From: Morella rubra
Taxonomy: Eukaryota > Streptophyta > Magnoliopsida > Fagales > Myricaceae
Direction of reading: 5' to 3'
DNA length: 64,000 nt
Assembly (NCBI GenBank): GCA_003952965.2
Contig: CM025849.1
Span: 18,191,568-18,255,567 of the forward strand
Part shown: piece after piece, positions 47,513 to 59,161 of the stretch
Numbering within the stretch: position 1 is the stretch's first letter
How the letters are laid out: every line of letters begins with the position of its first letter
Position numbers and translations under genes: made by a program
Notes under the pieces: model-generated
Database searches by the model: none
Told to the model about the DNA's origin: nothing
What the model saw: only the letters and a program-made list of their open reading frames with translations

Positions 47513-47885
47513 CACTACAGAAATAAAGACCTATAGCGGCGGCCGGAAACCGCCGCTATAGGTGCCAAAACCGCTGCTATAGGATATAGCAGCGGTTTTT
47601 TAGCGGCGGTCAAGACCACTGCTATATCGCCATCGGCACAGCCCTATAGCGGCGGTTGTAGAGGCTGCTGGTGTATACATTGGCTCTAATGCGGCGGTCT
47701 GACCGCCACTATAGAGCCAACTTTTTGCCGCGGACGTCTGTAGCGGCGGCCAATTGACCGCCGCTACATGTTTTTAGCAGCGGTCTGATATAGGGTTATA
47801 GCGGCGGTTAGGTGACCGCTGCTATAACCCTATACGTTGGTTTCACCTATAACGGCGGTCACTGACCGCCGCTATAGGTTTGTTT
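47513..47885. repeat. Left subterminal array of the CACTA element
   Basis: At least ten copies of a motif close to TATAGCGGCGGT or its complement, many in head-to-head pairs, for example CCGGAAACCGCCGCTATAGG with its partner just before. In CACTA elements such subterminal repeats bind the second transposon protein. The pairs can fold into GC-rich hairpins. Confidence 0.85.
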
Positions 47886-48104
47886 TTTTTTTTCATTTTT
47901 TTTGGGTTATATTTTCCTACCATACAAATTTGATTATAAATTTTAATTGATTAATGCAAACAAAGAAAAGTGCAATAAAACAAAATATATTTCATTATAG
48001 GGGGGTCTTACAAGTTTTGCATCAAACAAAAATAAGTTAATGGTATTTTCTCAATAGACTAAAAACTAACAAGTCATGACATTGAAGTACAAATAACTCT
48101 AAAT

Positions 48105-50095
48105 TTAATCCTCTCCACCTTCAGCACCATCTGCTCCTGCACTTTCTGCGTCATCGGCATTGTCTGCTATTACAATATTGTAAAATTAACAAACAGTAAT
48201 GACATGAACAAAGATAAAAGAGCTTGTACATACTTAAAATTAAATTAATACAGTATTCATTTATGTTTGTATCTTACCAACACTCGTTTTCCAACTTGCA
48301 TGAGATGATCTATGAATTGCTGGTGAAACCTGATTGTTATTGGAACATCTTGGTATTGACGTTGCTCCTACAACAGTTAAACAAACATTAATTAACTACG
48401 AAATATACATAAATAGAGTCAATAGTAATATTGAGGATAAGTAAATAAAACTTTTACCCAAGCTTGTGCCATCATTTGTATTGTAGATTTGAGCGATGCT
48501 ACTTCAGACTCCAACATCTGAACTCTATTTTCCATAAATACGGCTCTCTCGTTACTAGAGGATGTAGGCTGACTGGATCTTACGTTGGTGTTGGCAGGAT
48601 GAGATGAAGGAGTTGGTCCTAATCCAACGCCGCGAATGCGACCATGTCGTTCTGGACCAATCACTTGTGCATATCGGTCAGATGGTGACCAACCGATGCT
48701 GCCATCCACTCTAAATTCGTTGGAAGTTTGTGAACTTCCTGAATCGTTCAGTCCAATCTCCTCCATTCGCCTCTGAGAGAGTACAACGTACAATTAAATT
48801 TTGAATTAATATTCGCACATTGAAATCAATTCCAATTGTAATAATGACATACTATTTTCTCTGCTACGTCCGGATTTATTGGAGATCCGTCAGAACGCAT
48901 ATGGACAGTTTTATATAAATCCGCTCGATTGATTGGAACTTGTTTCTCTTTTTCCTGCATCACAAACACGAATTCGTGATGAAATTTTAAATTACAAATA
49001 AGAATGACAATGATAAGTACTATACTATTAAACAAACTAATGAAAGTACTACATACCAATTCGTGAGCATAACGTGCGAAGCTCTTTGATCCTGCAGTGT
49101 GGACCGTCGTTTGGAGCGATCTATTTTGTTTTCCAGCATGACTTCGATGCTACATTAACATCAAGACAGTTAAAATTAATAAGAAGTTATATTCATAAAA
49201 ATTATAATACAAATAAATAAATGTCATACCCGTCCTGCATCAGAATACCAAAAATCGACTAATTTGCAAAATTGCTCCAAATTAACGTCTGTTGGAGCAT
49301 TATTTTTCACATACTGAGGCGTAAAGGCCTCATCAAAAATTTTTGCTTTAAACTACACTTGTAGTTCCTCCATTTCTCTCCTAAATCTTTGAGGAACCAG
49401 CTCTTGACAATATCCCCCAATGGAGGCTCGGGGATTGTAAACCGTTTCTGCAAAATATACCCCAAGAGTTAGGTGCGTCAATTATTAAATTCATATAGTT
49501 GAATAACAATTGTGACAAATAACCAAAATTATACCGTCATGAGGCTCCAACAGTCCTCTTTTATTGACATTGGGACTTTACGCCAGTCCGCCGCATCTAG
49601 GGGATTTGATTCGCAACACGGGCAACACAACCAGTGAATTTGTTAAATATTCCCCCTTCATTACCCAATGGCTGCCCATTGCCATTGAATTGTACTGGAA
49701 TCAATTCGTCTTCCTTCAGATTCCAGACGTCCGTCATCCGCGTGCCGCCACGCACTTTCCGGACTTCAGTATGACCTGCACATTTAGCATGTGAAACTAA
49801 ATCGAGTAACATATTAAACTTAGATTATCTCTATTGTGGTTATGAACATACCAATTATTTCGTTATCGTTCAAAGATTGATCATAGTCGGACGATGGCAT
49901 CGTAGCCTGTTCTGAAGGATGCGCAGGTGGCTGTGACGGCGTCGCTTCTTGTGATGCCGTTGCTTCTTGCGATGGTGGCACAGGTGGCTGTGATGAAGAA
50001 GATATAGTCCTGAATCTCTTCCTCGTCATTGTACCTATACAATGTTTGACATGCATAAAAGTGATTTCAATGTAAAATTGAACAATACAAAACAC
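48105..50095 (-). pseudogene. CACTA second protein (TNPD/En-Spm-type), broken
   Basis: Several minus-strand exon-like segments make up the second CACTA gene. 49597-49812 carries RGGTRMTDVWNLKEDELIPV and NEGGIFNKFTGCVAR, the hallmark block of the plant En/Spm (Transposase_24) family. The next bases (about 49540-49600) read LDAADWRKVPMSIKEDCW in a different frame, so one base has been gained or lost near 49600. Further segments lie at 48826-49059, 48419-48793 (MENRVQMLESEVASLKSTI, a short coiled coil) and 48275-48370; an acidic C-terminus with NADDAESAGADGAEGGED stops at 48105. 49820-50095 is a Ser/Pro/Gln-rich N-terminal part. The protein is expected to bind the subterminal repeats. Introns are probable but not fully resolved. 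Confidence 0.75.
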
Positions 50096-50162
50096 ATTTC
50101 CTTAAACAAAATGTCAATAAAACGAATATATCGTAAATCTGAGCATGTAAGAAAAAAATATT

Positions 50163-53100
50163 TCAAACACAAAAACAGAGACATATTTGACATACCATAG
50201 GAAATTCCTGAGGTATATCTAGTGTTGTTCCTTCCACCTCATTTCTAAACCACGTCAAATCATCGTGTACATTCTCGAGGATTTGCTCAACGTTGAAATT
50301 GTAAGGTTCATTTTCACAGTAGTCATCTATGTCGTCATCATTACCAGCATCAAACACATCTCTTGGTTTGGTCTTGACAACTACTTCCCAATTTGGATGT
50401 CTTTCATCTGCTACATAGTATACTTGAGATGCTTGTGGTGCCAAAATGAATGGATCATCGCTTAATCGATCTCCAGTATGCACTAAACGCGAAAAATTAA
50501 CAAGTTCGAATCCAAACTCATCAACTTTATATCCCCTACCAATAGCTGTGTCAACCCAATCACATTTGAATAGTACAAAACATTCTTCATCAAAATAGTT
50601 TAACTCAATGATACTTATAATTCGCCCGTAATATGTGGTGCCCCCTTCAACAGTCACACATACTCCACTATTTTGAGTTGTTCTGCCTATTTCATTGTCT
50701 TTTGTACGAAATTTCACACCATTATATACATATCGGCTAAATGATCTAGCTTCGGGGTTTGGACCTTTAGCAAGCCATCGAACTCTATTTGGAAGTTGAT
50801 GCTTCATCATCTCGTCCATATTTTGTACCTATTTTCCTCGAACAACAAGTCAAGATTAAACTAATTGTAAGTTTCAAAGTAATCAGCCAATACAAAACAT
50901 TTTAAACATAACACATACATAGTTTCGAAACCAGTCACAAAATTCATCCCTATGCATCTTATCGATGACATAATCTGGTGGTCGACTACTACGGTTTCTT
51001 GCCTTCAATCGCTCCTTATGCATTCTACACATCGACAATGAATTCTAAAAATTAATTTCACCATCGATAAAAACATGTTAATGAAATAGTTAGAAGTGTA
51101 ACATCACTTACGTGCGAATTTGAATTAACTCATCGCAATTAAAAAGGATATATCGATGAGCCTGCATGCATGTTTTCATATCAAGACGAACAAATGATAT
51201 TCCTCCCATAGTATCGTCTACATTTCTTGGTGATCTATTAAAGATCGTTGGGACTGATTCTAAATATCTTGAACAAAATGTTAAGCATTCATCTGCTATA
51301 TATCCTTCAGCAATAGAGCCTTCAGGTGCGGCCGTGTTGCGAACATAAGATTTGAAACGGTGCATGCACCTACATCAATAATATTAGACTTTATTAAATA
51401 CAACACGTGCAAAGAAACGTGATGTAACATATCTCTATAATTAATATTACCTTTCAATAGGATACATCCACCGAAGTTGAACCGGTCCACCCATCTTACA
51501 TTCTGCAACTAGATGTACGACCAAGTGCACCATAACAGTAAAGAATGCAGGCGGAAATATCCTTTCAAGTTGACACAATGTTATAGGGATTTGAGCCTCA
51601 AGTCGATCTAAGTCCTCTATCCGTAATGTTTTGGAACAAATTTCTCTAAAGAAACATGACAATGAGATCAAAGGAGAACAAACCATGCTTGGCAATGATC
51701 TTTGTATTGCAATAGGCATCAAATGCTGCATCAAGATGTGACAGTCATGACTCTTCAAACCTATGATATTACGTTGTTGAAGCTTGACACAACGTGATAT
51801 GTTCGAAGCGAAACCATCCGGAAATTTCGCATTCTTTATCACTTTTAGAAAGCATTCTTTCTCTTCGCGAGTCATTGAGTAGCAAGCACCAGGCAAATGA
51901 ACCTTTCCTGCATCAGTGATCTTTGGATGGAGATCATGTCTTATTCCCATGCTTTGTAAGTCAAGACGTGCCTTATAGTTATCTTTTGTCTTCTCGTCCA
52001 CATCTAACAATGTACCAATGATATTGTCCATTACGTTTTTCTCTATATGCATGACATCTAGATTATGGCGTAACATATTATCCTTCCAATAAGGCAATGT
52101 GAAGAAAATACTTTGCTTCTTCCATACACTTGACTCAAAATGTAAAGTACCCTGTAATTCCTGAAAATGTCATCACCGGTCATAAAATAGGGTGGTGGAG
52201 TCATTTCATAAGTACCGTCAAATGATCTTTGATCTCTTCTCCACCTATGATTTAATGGTAAGAACCGTCTATGCCCCATGTAGCAAAATTTTCTACCATT
52301 ATCCAACCACTGTGACCAAGTCTGATACATACAACATGGACATGCAAGACGTCCCTTTGTACTCCATCCAGAGAGGTCACCATATGCAGGAAAATCGTTA
52401 ATTGTCCACATCAATGCCGCACGCATCTTAAACATATCTTTCGTAGCAATGTCATAAGTATCTAATCCAACATCCCACAACTCTTTTAACTCTAATATCA
52501 ATGGTTCTAGATATACATCTATCTTGAAAGAAGGAGATTTCGGTCCAGGAATAAGTAATGACAACATTAAAGATGAACGTTTCATGCACATCCAAGGAGG
52601 CAAGTTATATGGTACTAATATCACTGGCCATGTGCTATGACTAGTGCTCATGTTCCAAAAGGATTAAACCCATCCGCTGCTAACCCAAGCCTAACATTAC
52701 GAGGATCAGAAGCAAAATCAGCATACTGTGCATCAAATGCCTTCCAAGCTTGACCATCGGCCGGATGCCTTAACAACCCATCATTTACACGTCCATCGTG
52801 ATGCCATTTCATATGAGAAGCAGTTTTTGAGGACATGAATAATCTCTGCAAGCGGTGCTTTAAAGGAAACCACCGCAAAACTTTCATGGTTTTTTCTTGG
52901 ATCTCTTAGATGATCCACCTTCATTCGTGAGAAAATATTTCCCTCCCCATTGCCCTTCCATTTTGATGCTCCGCACTTTGAACAAACTTCTAATTTCTCA
53001 TTCTCATTCCAAAACAACATACAACCGTTTGGACAAACAGGAATCTTTTCATATCCAAGTCCTAACCCTTTCATGTATTTTTTAACTTCATAAGTGTCCT

Positions 53101-53697
53101 TCGGTAATTTTGCACCCGCAGGGAGCATATCACCCAGTGTTTGGAGTAACCACGTAAAAGAGGTATTACTCCATCCTCCCATGCACTTCAAATGATATAA
53201 CTGTACAACAGCAGTTAACTTACTAAATTTTATGCACCCTTCATACAAAGGATCGTCTGCATCTTTAAGCATGTCATAAAACTTTGCAGTATTTTTAGTA
53301 GGAAGTGGATCTCGTTTGTTCTCATACATTATGGGATTGTGTTTCCGGTACTAATGGAAATACCTCGTGTAATAGTTCATGCAGCCCAGATGATGGTTCA
53401 CACATTTCATTATCTGCAACAGAAATAGAAGGATGACTAGATGCTGCCCTATCTCGCAATTCACCATGCGCAAACCAATAATCGTAACCCGGAGACATCC
53501 CATATTGGAACCAAATGATCATGTACCGTACATATGTTATACCTCTTGTAATTGACGCACTTTACACAAGGGCAACAAATTCTCTCATCACTACCCATAC
53601 TCTTAGATGCAAAACCCAGAAACTCATTGACTCCCAACACATATTCACTTGTCCCGCGTTTCTTTTTCATCCAACTCTTGTCCATGAGCGACAATAA
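50163..53697 (-). pseudogene. TNP2-type CACTA transposase, broken
   Basis: Minus-strand segments give the full TNP2 domain order: transposase-associated domain (53461-53694, DKSWM and ICCPCVKC; then GMSPGYDYWFAHGE), Transposase_21 (52058-53329, GWSNTSFTWLLQTLGDMLP, CPNGCMLFW, LAADGFNPFGT, TKGRLACPCCM), then HNLDVMHIEKNV (about 52045-52080), DUF4218 (51447-52000, FFREICSK and MVHLVVHLVAECKMGGPV) and DUF4216 (50163-50819, RDVF-type region, YYGRIISIIELNYF). D in LAADG and D in NLDVMH fit catalytic positions of the DDE-like core (family knowledge). A one-base shift occurs between HLVPIW and GMSPGYDYW near 53480, and further frame changes occur near 53325, 52880 and 52090, some of which may be introns. 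Likely non-functional. Confidence 0.88.
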
Positions 53698-53699
53698 TA

Positions 53700-54840
53700 A
53701 CTATATGAAATGCAACAAAAAATATTATACATAAGATTCAATGTTTTCAATAAAACAACATAAATTTCAATAAAACTAACCATAATTTAAAAAAAATCAA
53801 CATTCTCATAAACTCCCTCCAATTCCAAAATCCGCAAACCAACAAATAACCAGCCTAATTTTTCCAACAAAAACAAACACAACATCTCAAAAAATCCAAG
53901 AACCAACAATAAATCAACAGAATCCAAAAAATAATTTATTCATATATTTTCCAACAACCACAAACAACATCTTCAAAAATAGTTAATTTTCCGTCAACCA
54001 ATTCATACAAACCAATTCTATATTTTCACGAATAAATTCATAATTCAAATTTTAGATTTTTTCATACAAATCCATTCATATAATTCATATATTTTCAGGC
54101 AACCAATTCATAAATCATATATTTTGAATTCATAATATTTTAGGAACCAATTCATACAAAATTTTTCAGCAAAAATACAAATTCATATCAGCAATCAATT
54201 CATATTACATACAATTTTCATACATAATCATTCATACAAATACAGCAATTATATTTTCAGCAAAATTCATATAATTCATATATTTTCAACAATAAATTCA
54301 TACATTAAATTCATATATTTTCAGCAACCAATTATACATTGATTAATTATATATTTTCAGCAACCAATTCATACAAACCTATGCATACATTTTCAGGAAT
54401 AAATTCAAATATTTAATTCATATATTTCCAGCAACCAATTAATACAAAACAAGATATATTTTCAAAAACATTCATACAAACCAATTCATATAATTTCAAC
54501 AATAAATTCAACATATAATTCATATATTTTCAGCAACCAATTCATATAAACCAATGCATATATTTCAGAATAAATTCAAACATTCCAATTCATATATTTC
54601 CAGCAACCAATTCATAAAAAATTCATACATTTTCAGCAAATTTCTCATCAAAAAATTCATATATTTTCAACAATAATTCATATATAGTATAACAAGAAGT
54701 CAAGTCAACACTCAACAAAACCAATCTCAACAAAATCAATCTCCAACACAAAAAACCCAATAATCCAATTCATAAGCCCAAACCAATCTCACATAATTAA
54801 TTAATTTATTCATATTTTTAAAATAAAATATACATATAAT
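53700..54840. repeat. Degenerate AT-rich minisatellite upstream of the transposase
   Basis: From about 53950 to 54700 a unit of some 35-45 bp built from ATTCATATATTTTCAGCAAC and CAATTCATACAAA repeats about fifteen times with variation. There is no gene. It lies in the region expected to hold the 5' leader or promoter of the transposase gene. Confidence 0.75.
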
Positions 54841-54899
54841 TCACTGACCTGAACAGCAATGCAAAACCAAAACAAATTATTTCGTGAAATTTCTAACGG

Positions 54900-55320
54900 G
54901 GAGAGTGAAATTCACGAAATTAAAAGGGGAGGAGATTTGAAGTGCGAATGGGAGGTGGGGGTGCTGAAATTGGCTGAGGGGGCGGTGGGGGAGCTGAAAC
55001 AAGTGGAGGGGCGCGGTGGGGGGTGAAACTCGCGGGGGGGGGGGTTTGAAGCTCACGGACGGGGCGGGGGGGTGGGCTGAAACCACGTGGAAAGAGGGGC
55101 GGCCGGGGGACACTCACGAGGGGGCGCCTGAAAATCGTGGAGGGCAGAAATTTGGAGGGGGCCGGGGAGGGGCCGGGGGGGGGAGGTTGCGAGGCAAATT
55201 GAGGAGCGCGGGGGAGGGCAACGGTGGTGATTTGGGGGGGGGGGCGTGTTGAAATGCCGAACGGGGAGGGAGGAAAATCGCGAAGGGGGGGGGGAAGAAG
55301 AAAGGGGGAGGCGCGGGATG
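54900..55320 (+). repeat. Extremely G-rich tract inside the CACTA element
   Basis: A 420-bp stretch has dozens of runs of three to nine G on the plus strand, amid a genome that is otherwise AT-rich. Open frames in it are Gly-rich or Pro-rich on both strands and are composition artefacts. It separates the AT minisatellite from the right subterminal array and could form G-quadruplexes. Confidence 0.8.
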
Positions 55321-55349
55321 GGCAGCTAATTTGCCCTAAACGCGCGTTT

Positions 55350-55666
55350 CACTAAGTCTATAGCGGCGGTCAGTGACCGCCGCTATAGACTTAAGTCGCG
55401 CGGTGCTTGATCTATAGCGGCGGTCACTGACCGCCGCTATAGAAACCGCTGCCATAGGCGGTATATAGCGGCGGTCATGACCGCCGCTATATCAACCGCT
55501 GCTAATTTTTGTCTATAGCGGCGGTTTACCGCCGCTATAGAGACCGCCGCTAGATGTTTATTTTTTGTTGCGGTTTTGATAAACCGCCGGTATATAGGGC
55601 ATATAGCGGCGGTTTTGGTGACCGCCGCTAAAATGACCACCGCTGTAGACCTGTTTTTTTGTAGTG
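55350..55666. repeat. Right subterminal array of the CACTA element
   Basis: About ten copies of CTATAGCGGCGGT or its complement occur, several in near-perfect palindromes, e.g. GCGGTCACTGACCGC flanked by matching CTATAGCG arms at 55410-55442. The array ends at the terminus GTAGTG at 55666. Confidence 0.88.
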
Positions 55667-56455
55667 AGTGACAAAATTCATTTTTCACGTTTGAGACTTT
55701 CATTCTCTAGAAATTCTCTCTCTAAATATCTCTTAAGATCTGTGTACATGGATCTGAATAAAGCAGAATGCTTGGGCTACTTTGATTCAACGATCAGTTC
55801 CACTGCAATCTCGCACTCTAATAAGGGGTATAATAGTGCGAGTAATATGCGTGGTGAATGAAATGGAGTAGAAGCTTTGTTCCTTAATGATTATTCCTAT
55901 GCATATTATGAGCATCGTGTGGCCCACTAACTTCCACTAGCATTGGTTGCATTATCGAGACAAAAAGTTCCAATTCATTTCACGAAATTGAGTTTCATTG
56001 TTAATATCATTGGTGCTTCTTGTAAGCATCTCGATGAACGATATATTGTCAAAGCAGCTGAAATTGCAAATTTGATTGCTATTGAATGACTTGAGACTCG
56101 AAGGGAACAAATCAACTAGGTACCTTGAAATCAATTGGAGATGCAACACGGAGCGCTATAATGTCAACTTTGTATGCAACTTCATAAATATGTACAATGT
56201 TACATTCACCATTCTTAAGAACTTAATAAGGGATGAGTCCAGTTATTCTCAATTTTCCAATGCTATTCATTTTTTTAGTACTATAAAGTGTTGATTCAAA
56301 ACTTGAAAAACAATGGTTGGAAAACTTTTCCTAGCGACGTAAAATCCTTTTGTGAAAGATATGATGTTGAATTTCCTTGTATGAGTGCCATATATATAAC
56401 AAGTTGATCGTAGGTCTAAGCATCACTATGGAGTTGACATATTAATTTATGGCTA
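55667..56455. other. Intergenic DNA between two CACTA elements
   Basis: About 790 bp with no recognisable gene. The first bases (GTGACAAAATTCATTTTTCAC) resemble the GTGACGAAAT motifs of the small CACTA-type element at 19644-31154, so this may be a remnant of a related element. Otherwise unassigned. Confidence 0.45.
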
Positions 56456-57000
56456 TACCACAATAAAATTGATTTTTTTAGACGGAAATTTTAGATTCCA
56501 TCCCAACAGCTGTCCACAAAGGTTTTTTCAGATAGAAAAATCATTCCGTCCCCAAAAGAATTTTCCTTTTACGGCGGACGAAACTGTCCCAAAAGGCGTC
56601 CTCGCCGTCTCCTAATACTTATTTTTTCCCAAAAACTAGTGCTCAAATGGCATCAAAAGGGAAGGGAAAAAACTTTTTTTTGGAATAAAATAGACAGTCT
56701 GTCCCAAAAAAAAAAAAAAAAAAAAAACTGTTCAAACCAATGTAGTACTGTTCGCACGGGTGTGTGTTTTATGTTCTAATCTGTCCTAATGAAAATTAAT
56801 GGTTGAATGCTTTTTTCTTCTGTACTGTTCTTATCCATTCATTAATCGTTTCGTTCTTTACCATTTTCACAAGTTCATACAGTGGCAAGTGAAGCTATTA
56901 TACAATATTCGAACACAGTGTGAGAGAGAGACTGTTAGTTAGTGTTCGAACGTTATCAAACGAGGAGATTGAAAATGTGTGAACTCGAGCAAATGGTAAT
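56456..57000. repeat. Left end and subterminal repeats of the second CACTA element
   Basis: Repeated GTCCCAAAA or its complement occurs at about 56500-56715, e.g. ATCCCAACAG, CGTCCCCAAAAG, CTGTCCCAAAAGGCG and GTCCCAAAA followed by an A run, then TGTTCAAACC and GTTCGAACG motifs up to 56955. The matching set is at the right end. Confidence 0.6.
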
Positions 57001-57405
57001 TCTGACGAGTGTCTGAACCTGTTTAATGACATTGGAATGGGGATTTTATTTTTTCTTTTTATAAAATAAATACGATTTTTTATAATAAACAATTAGACAT
57101 ATAATGAAGTAACTTATGATAAATTAAAAGACATCAATTTCAATATCCAAAAAAAAGAGATAATAAAAATAATATCTGAAAAGTAATGATACGGGTAAAA
57201 TAATAATACTGTAAGCAAACCAAATATAATATAAAATACATAATAAAGCAAATTGTGTCTCACTTACATCATGTCTGTTGTGGTTGTAGCTGCCTCATGA
57301 TTTCTCCATCTGATCGTCCAGCCGTGACTCCAAATTTAGTCTAAGTAGCTCTTGCATTCGCTTCTACTCCTCATGACGAAGTTCTTGGAGCTCTAGGCGC
57401 TCCCA

Positions 57406-57740
57406 CTATTGTCTTTCTTGGATCTCTTGGTGCTCCTGCTGCTCTTGTAAGATGTTCTCTATCTCTGATTGCTTAGCCACCAACTCTTCATAGTCCTTCT
57501 CCATATCAATTTGCATCTCCTCAATCTCTGACCGCACCTGCTGCAATTGTTGAGCAAGATGAGTTGAGACTGACGCTAAAGACGACAAAGTAGGAGGAAT
57601 CGCAGCGCACATATCTGGCTTTTTTTCTTAAGACCTCGCTGTAGACTTCAAGTTCAATGCATGAGTAGCTCTCATGTATGCAATTCGCTGAAAAAACTTC
57701 TATCTTTTCCTATATGCGCTCATCCCAAAAAAGTTACACT
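57406..57740 (-). pseudogene. Coiled-coil protein fragment in the second CACTA element
   Basis: Minus-strand frame 57406-57612 (68 residues) is Glu/Gln-rich and heptad-like: LAQQLQQVRSEIEEMQIDME and QSEIENILQEQQEHQ. The sequence upstream in the other frame (about 57620-57730, KFFQRIAYMRATHALNLKST) reads on, suggesting a broken C-terminal exon of an En/Spm-type second protein. Such Gln/Glu coiled-coil tails are common in CACTA second proteins. No domain is certain. Confidence 0.5.
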
Positions 57741-58613
57741 TTACTGATTATATATAATACAAAGTCAAATTATACAACAACAGAAATAACACTTAATATT
57801 TGATTTTTTTTCCTTGCAATGTTAGACACTCACTCACCCTTGCCATTTGGAAAAAAAAAACATATATATAGCTCAACTTGATCAACATTTCCCATCACAA
57901 GATTTCTTTATTTTAGAACAAGACAAATATGCACAAAATTTAAAATTGCACAAAAATACGAAGACAAGTTCATATAGGCAATCACAATGTCAATTCCGCA
58001 TGTGTACGTTGAAATGATCTTGATCCCAATGTTTGGTAGGTAGTCAAACGAGTGCAATTTCATTTAATGATTTCATTTTTTTCTCTGCAAAATAATGAAA
58101 ACTATACTTAAATGTTTAATAAAATATAATAAAAGGTAAAGAATTATTATACCTTGCACTCCAAATTGGAGAATAAACCACAAACTTTGGCCCACAAATC
58201 TGCATCACTATTCCGAACTGGATGTAACTATTATAGGCATGTAATGTGAGCAGTTCAAAAAAGATAAGGATTACTATAAACACATTCACTGTTAAGATGA
58301 TTTCAACTATTCTAACACAACTTTATTAACATAAGCTCGTGTATGTAAGTATGTAACTAGTATAGACACTTAATGTTAATGGTACACAAAAAATAAGCAT
58401 TAGTATAAACACAATAATTATTGATTTGATTTGAACTATAATAACACAATCTTTATTATTATAGTAAGAGCACGTATATGATTATGAAACTAATATAAAC
58501 ACGTAATGTGATAACCCAAAATGCCCGAGTGAATAGTAATGTAATAACCCAATGACATTTTAATTTATATAAAATGAAAATTGGAACACAAAATACAAAT
58601 TTCATTAAATAAA
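57741..58613. other. AT-rich interior of the second CACTA element
   Basis: No gene is recognisable. Two short blocks recur at about 58240-58340 and 58370-58500, around ATAGACACTTAATGTTAAT and AAACACGTAATGTGATAAC, a weak tandem arrangement. Confidence 0.4.
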
Positions 58614-59069
58614 TGGGCAATGTCATTGTTTGCCCCTTAACTATGGGTCAATTGCAATTGCACCCCCCTAATTATCAAAACTGTGATTTACGTCCTCTAA
58701 GTTTCAAACATTCTCAATGTTTGCCTCTCGTTCAAATCAGTCATTAAGTTTGACAGAAACATCTGTAAAATTATCGAAATGCCCTCAAAGATAATTTAAA
58801 AAATAAATAAATATTTGAGAAATAAATTAAATATATATATTACTGAAATAGAGTTTCAATAGTTTTATTTAAAAAATATTACTTTTTTTAATTATCATTT
58901 TTTATTTTAATGAATTTTTTAATATTTTTATAATTTTGTCTTGGAGGGTCATTGGACAGGGGGCGAACTTTGAGAATGTCTGAAACTTAGAAGACGTAAA
59001 TTATAATTCTGATAGTTAGGGGGTGCAATTGCAATTTACCCATAATTAAGTCGAACAATGACATTACGC
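58614..59069. mobile_element. Mutator-type foldback MITE (456 bp)
   Basis: The element starts TGGGCAATGTCATTG and ends CAATGACATTACGC, with inverted arms of about 130 bp (58614-58745 against 58930-59069) that share AATTGCAATTGCACCCCC and TCTAAGTTTCA. It is flanked by a perfect 9-bp duplication TTAAATAAA (58605-58613 and 59070-59078), the size used by Mutator-like transposases. The loop is AT-rich and there is no coding capacity. Confidence 0.88.
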
Positions 59070-59161
59070 TTAAATAAACCAAAATGTTAATACAAAAGAC
59101 AATCGTAGTTAAAAAATTAAAAGTAAATACATACAAAAAAACTAAAATCAACTATCCCTAG

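Larger units (their letters stand above)
47513..55666 (-). mobile_element. CACTA (En/Spm) DNA transposon, nearly complete
   Basis: The element starts CACTACAGAAA at 47513 and ends TTTTTTTGTAGTG at 55666, the reverse of CACTACAAAAAAA. Both ends carry arrays of AGCGGCGGT-type subterminal repeats. Inside, on the minus strand, are a TNP2-type transposase (50163-53697) and a second En/Spm-type gene (48105-50095), the usual CACTA two-gene layout. The 3-bp flanks (ATA left, AGT right) do not match, so the target duplication is not confirmed. Both genes carry at least one frame break, so it is probably inactive by itself, although its ends may still be usable by a related transposase. Confidence 0.92.

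Noticed and set aside
47520-47885. CRISPR-like or ncRNA array of short repeats
   Set aside because: Irregular spacing, palindromic subterminal motifs and CACTA termini explain it; plant nuclear context.
55016-55252. Gly-rich frame on plus and Pro-rich frames on minus
   Set aside because: Composition artefact of the G-run-rich block.
47510-55669. A clear 3-bp target duplication for the CACTA element
   Set aside because: Left ATA and right AGT do not match; I report the element but not the duplication.
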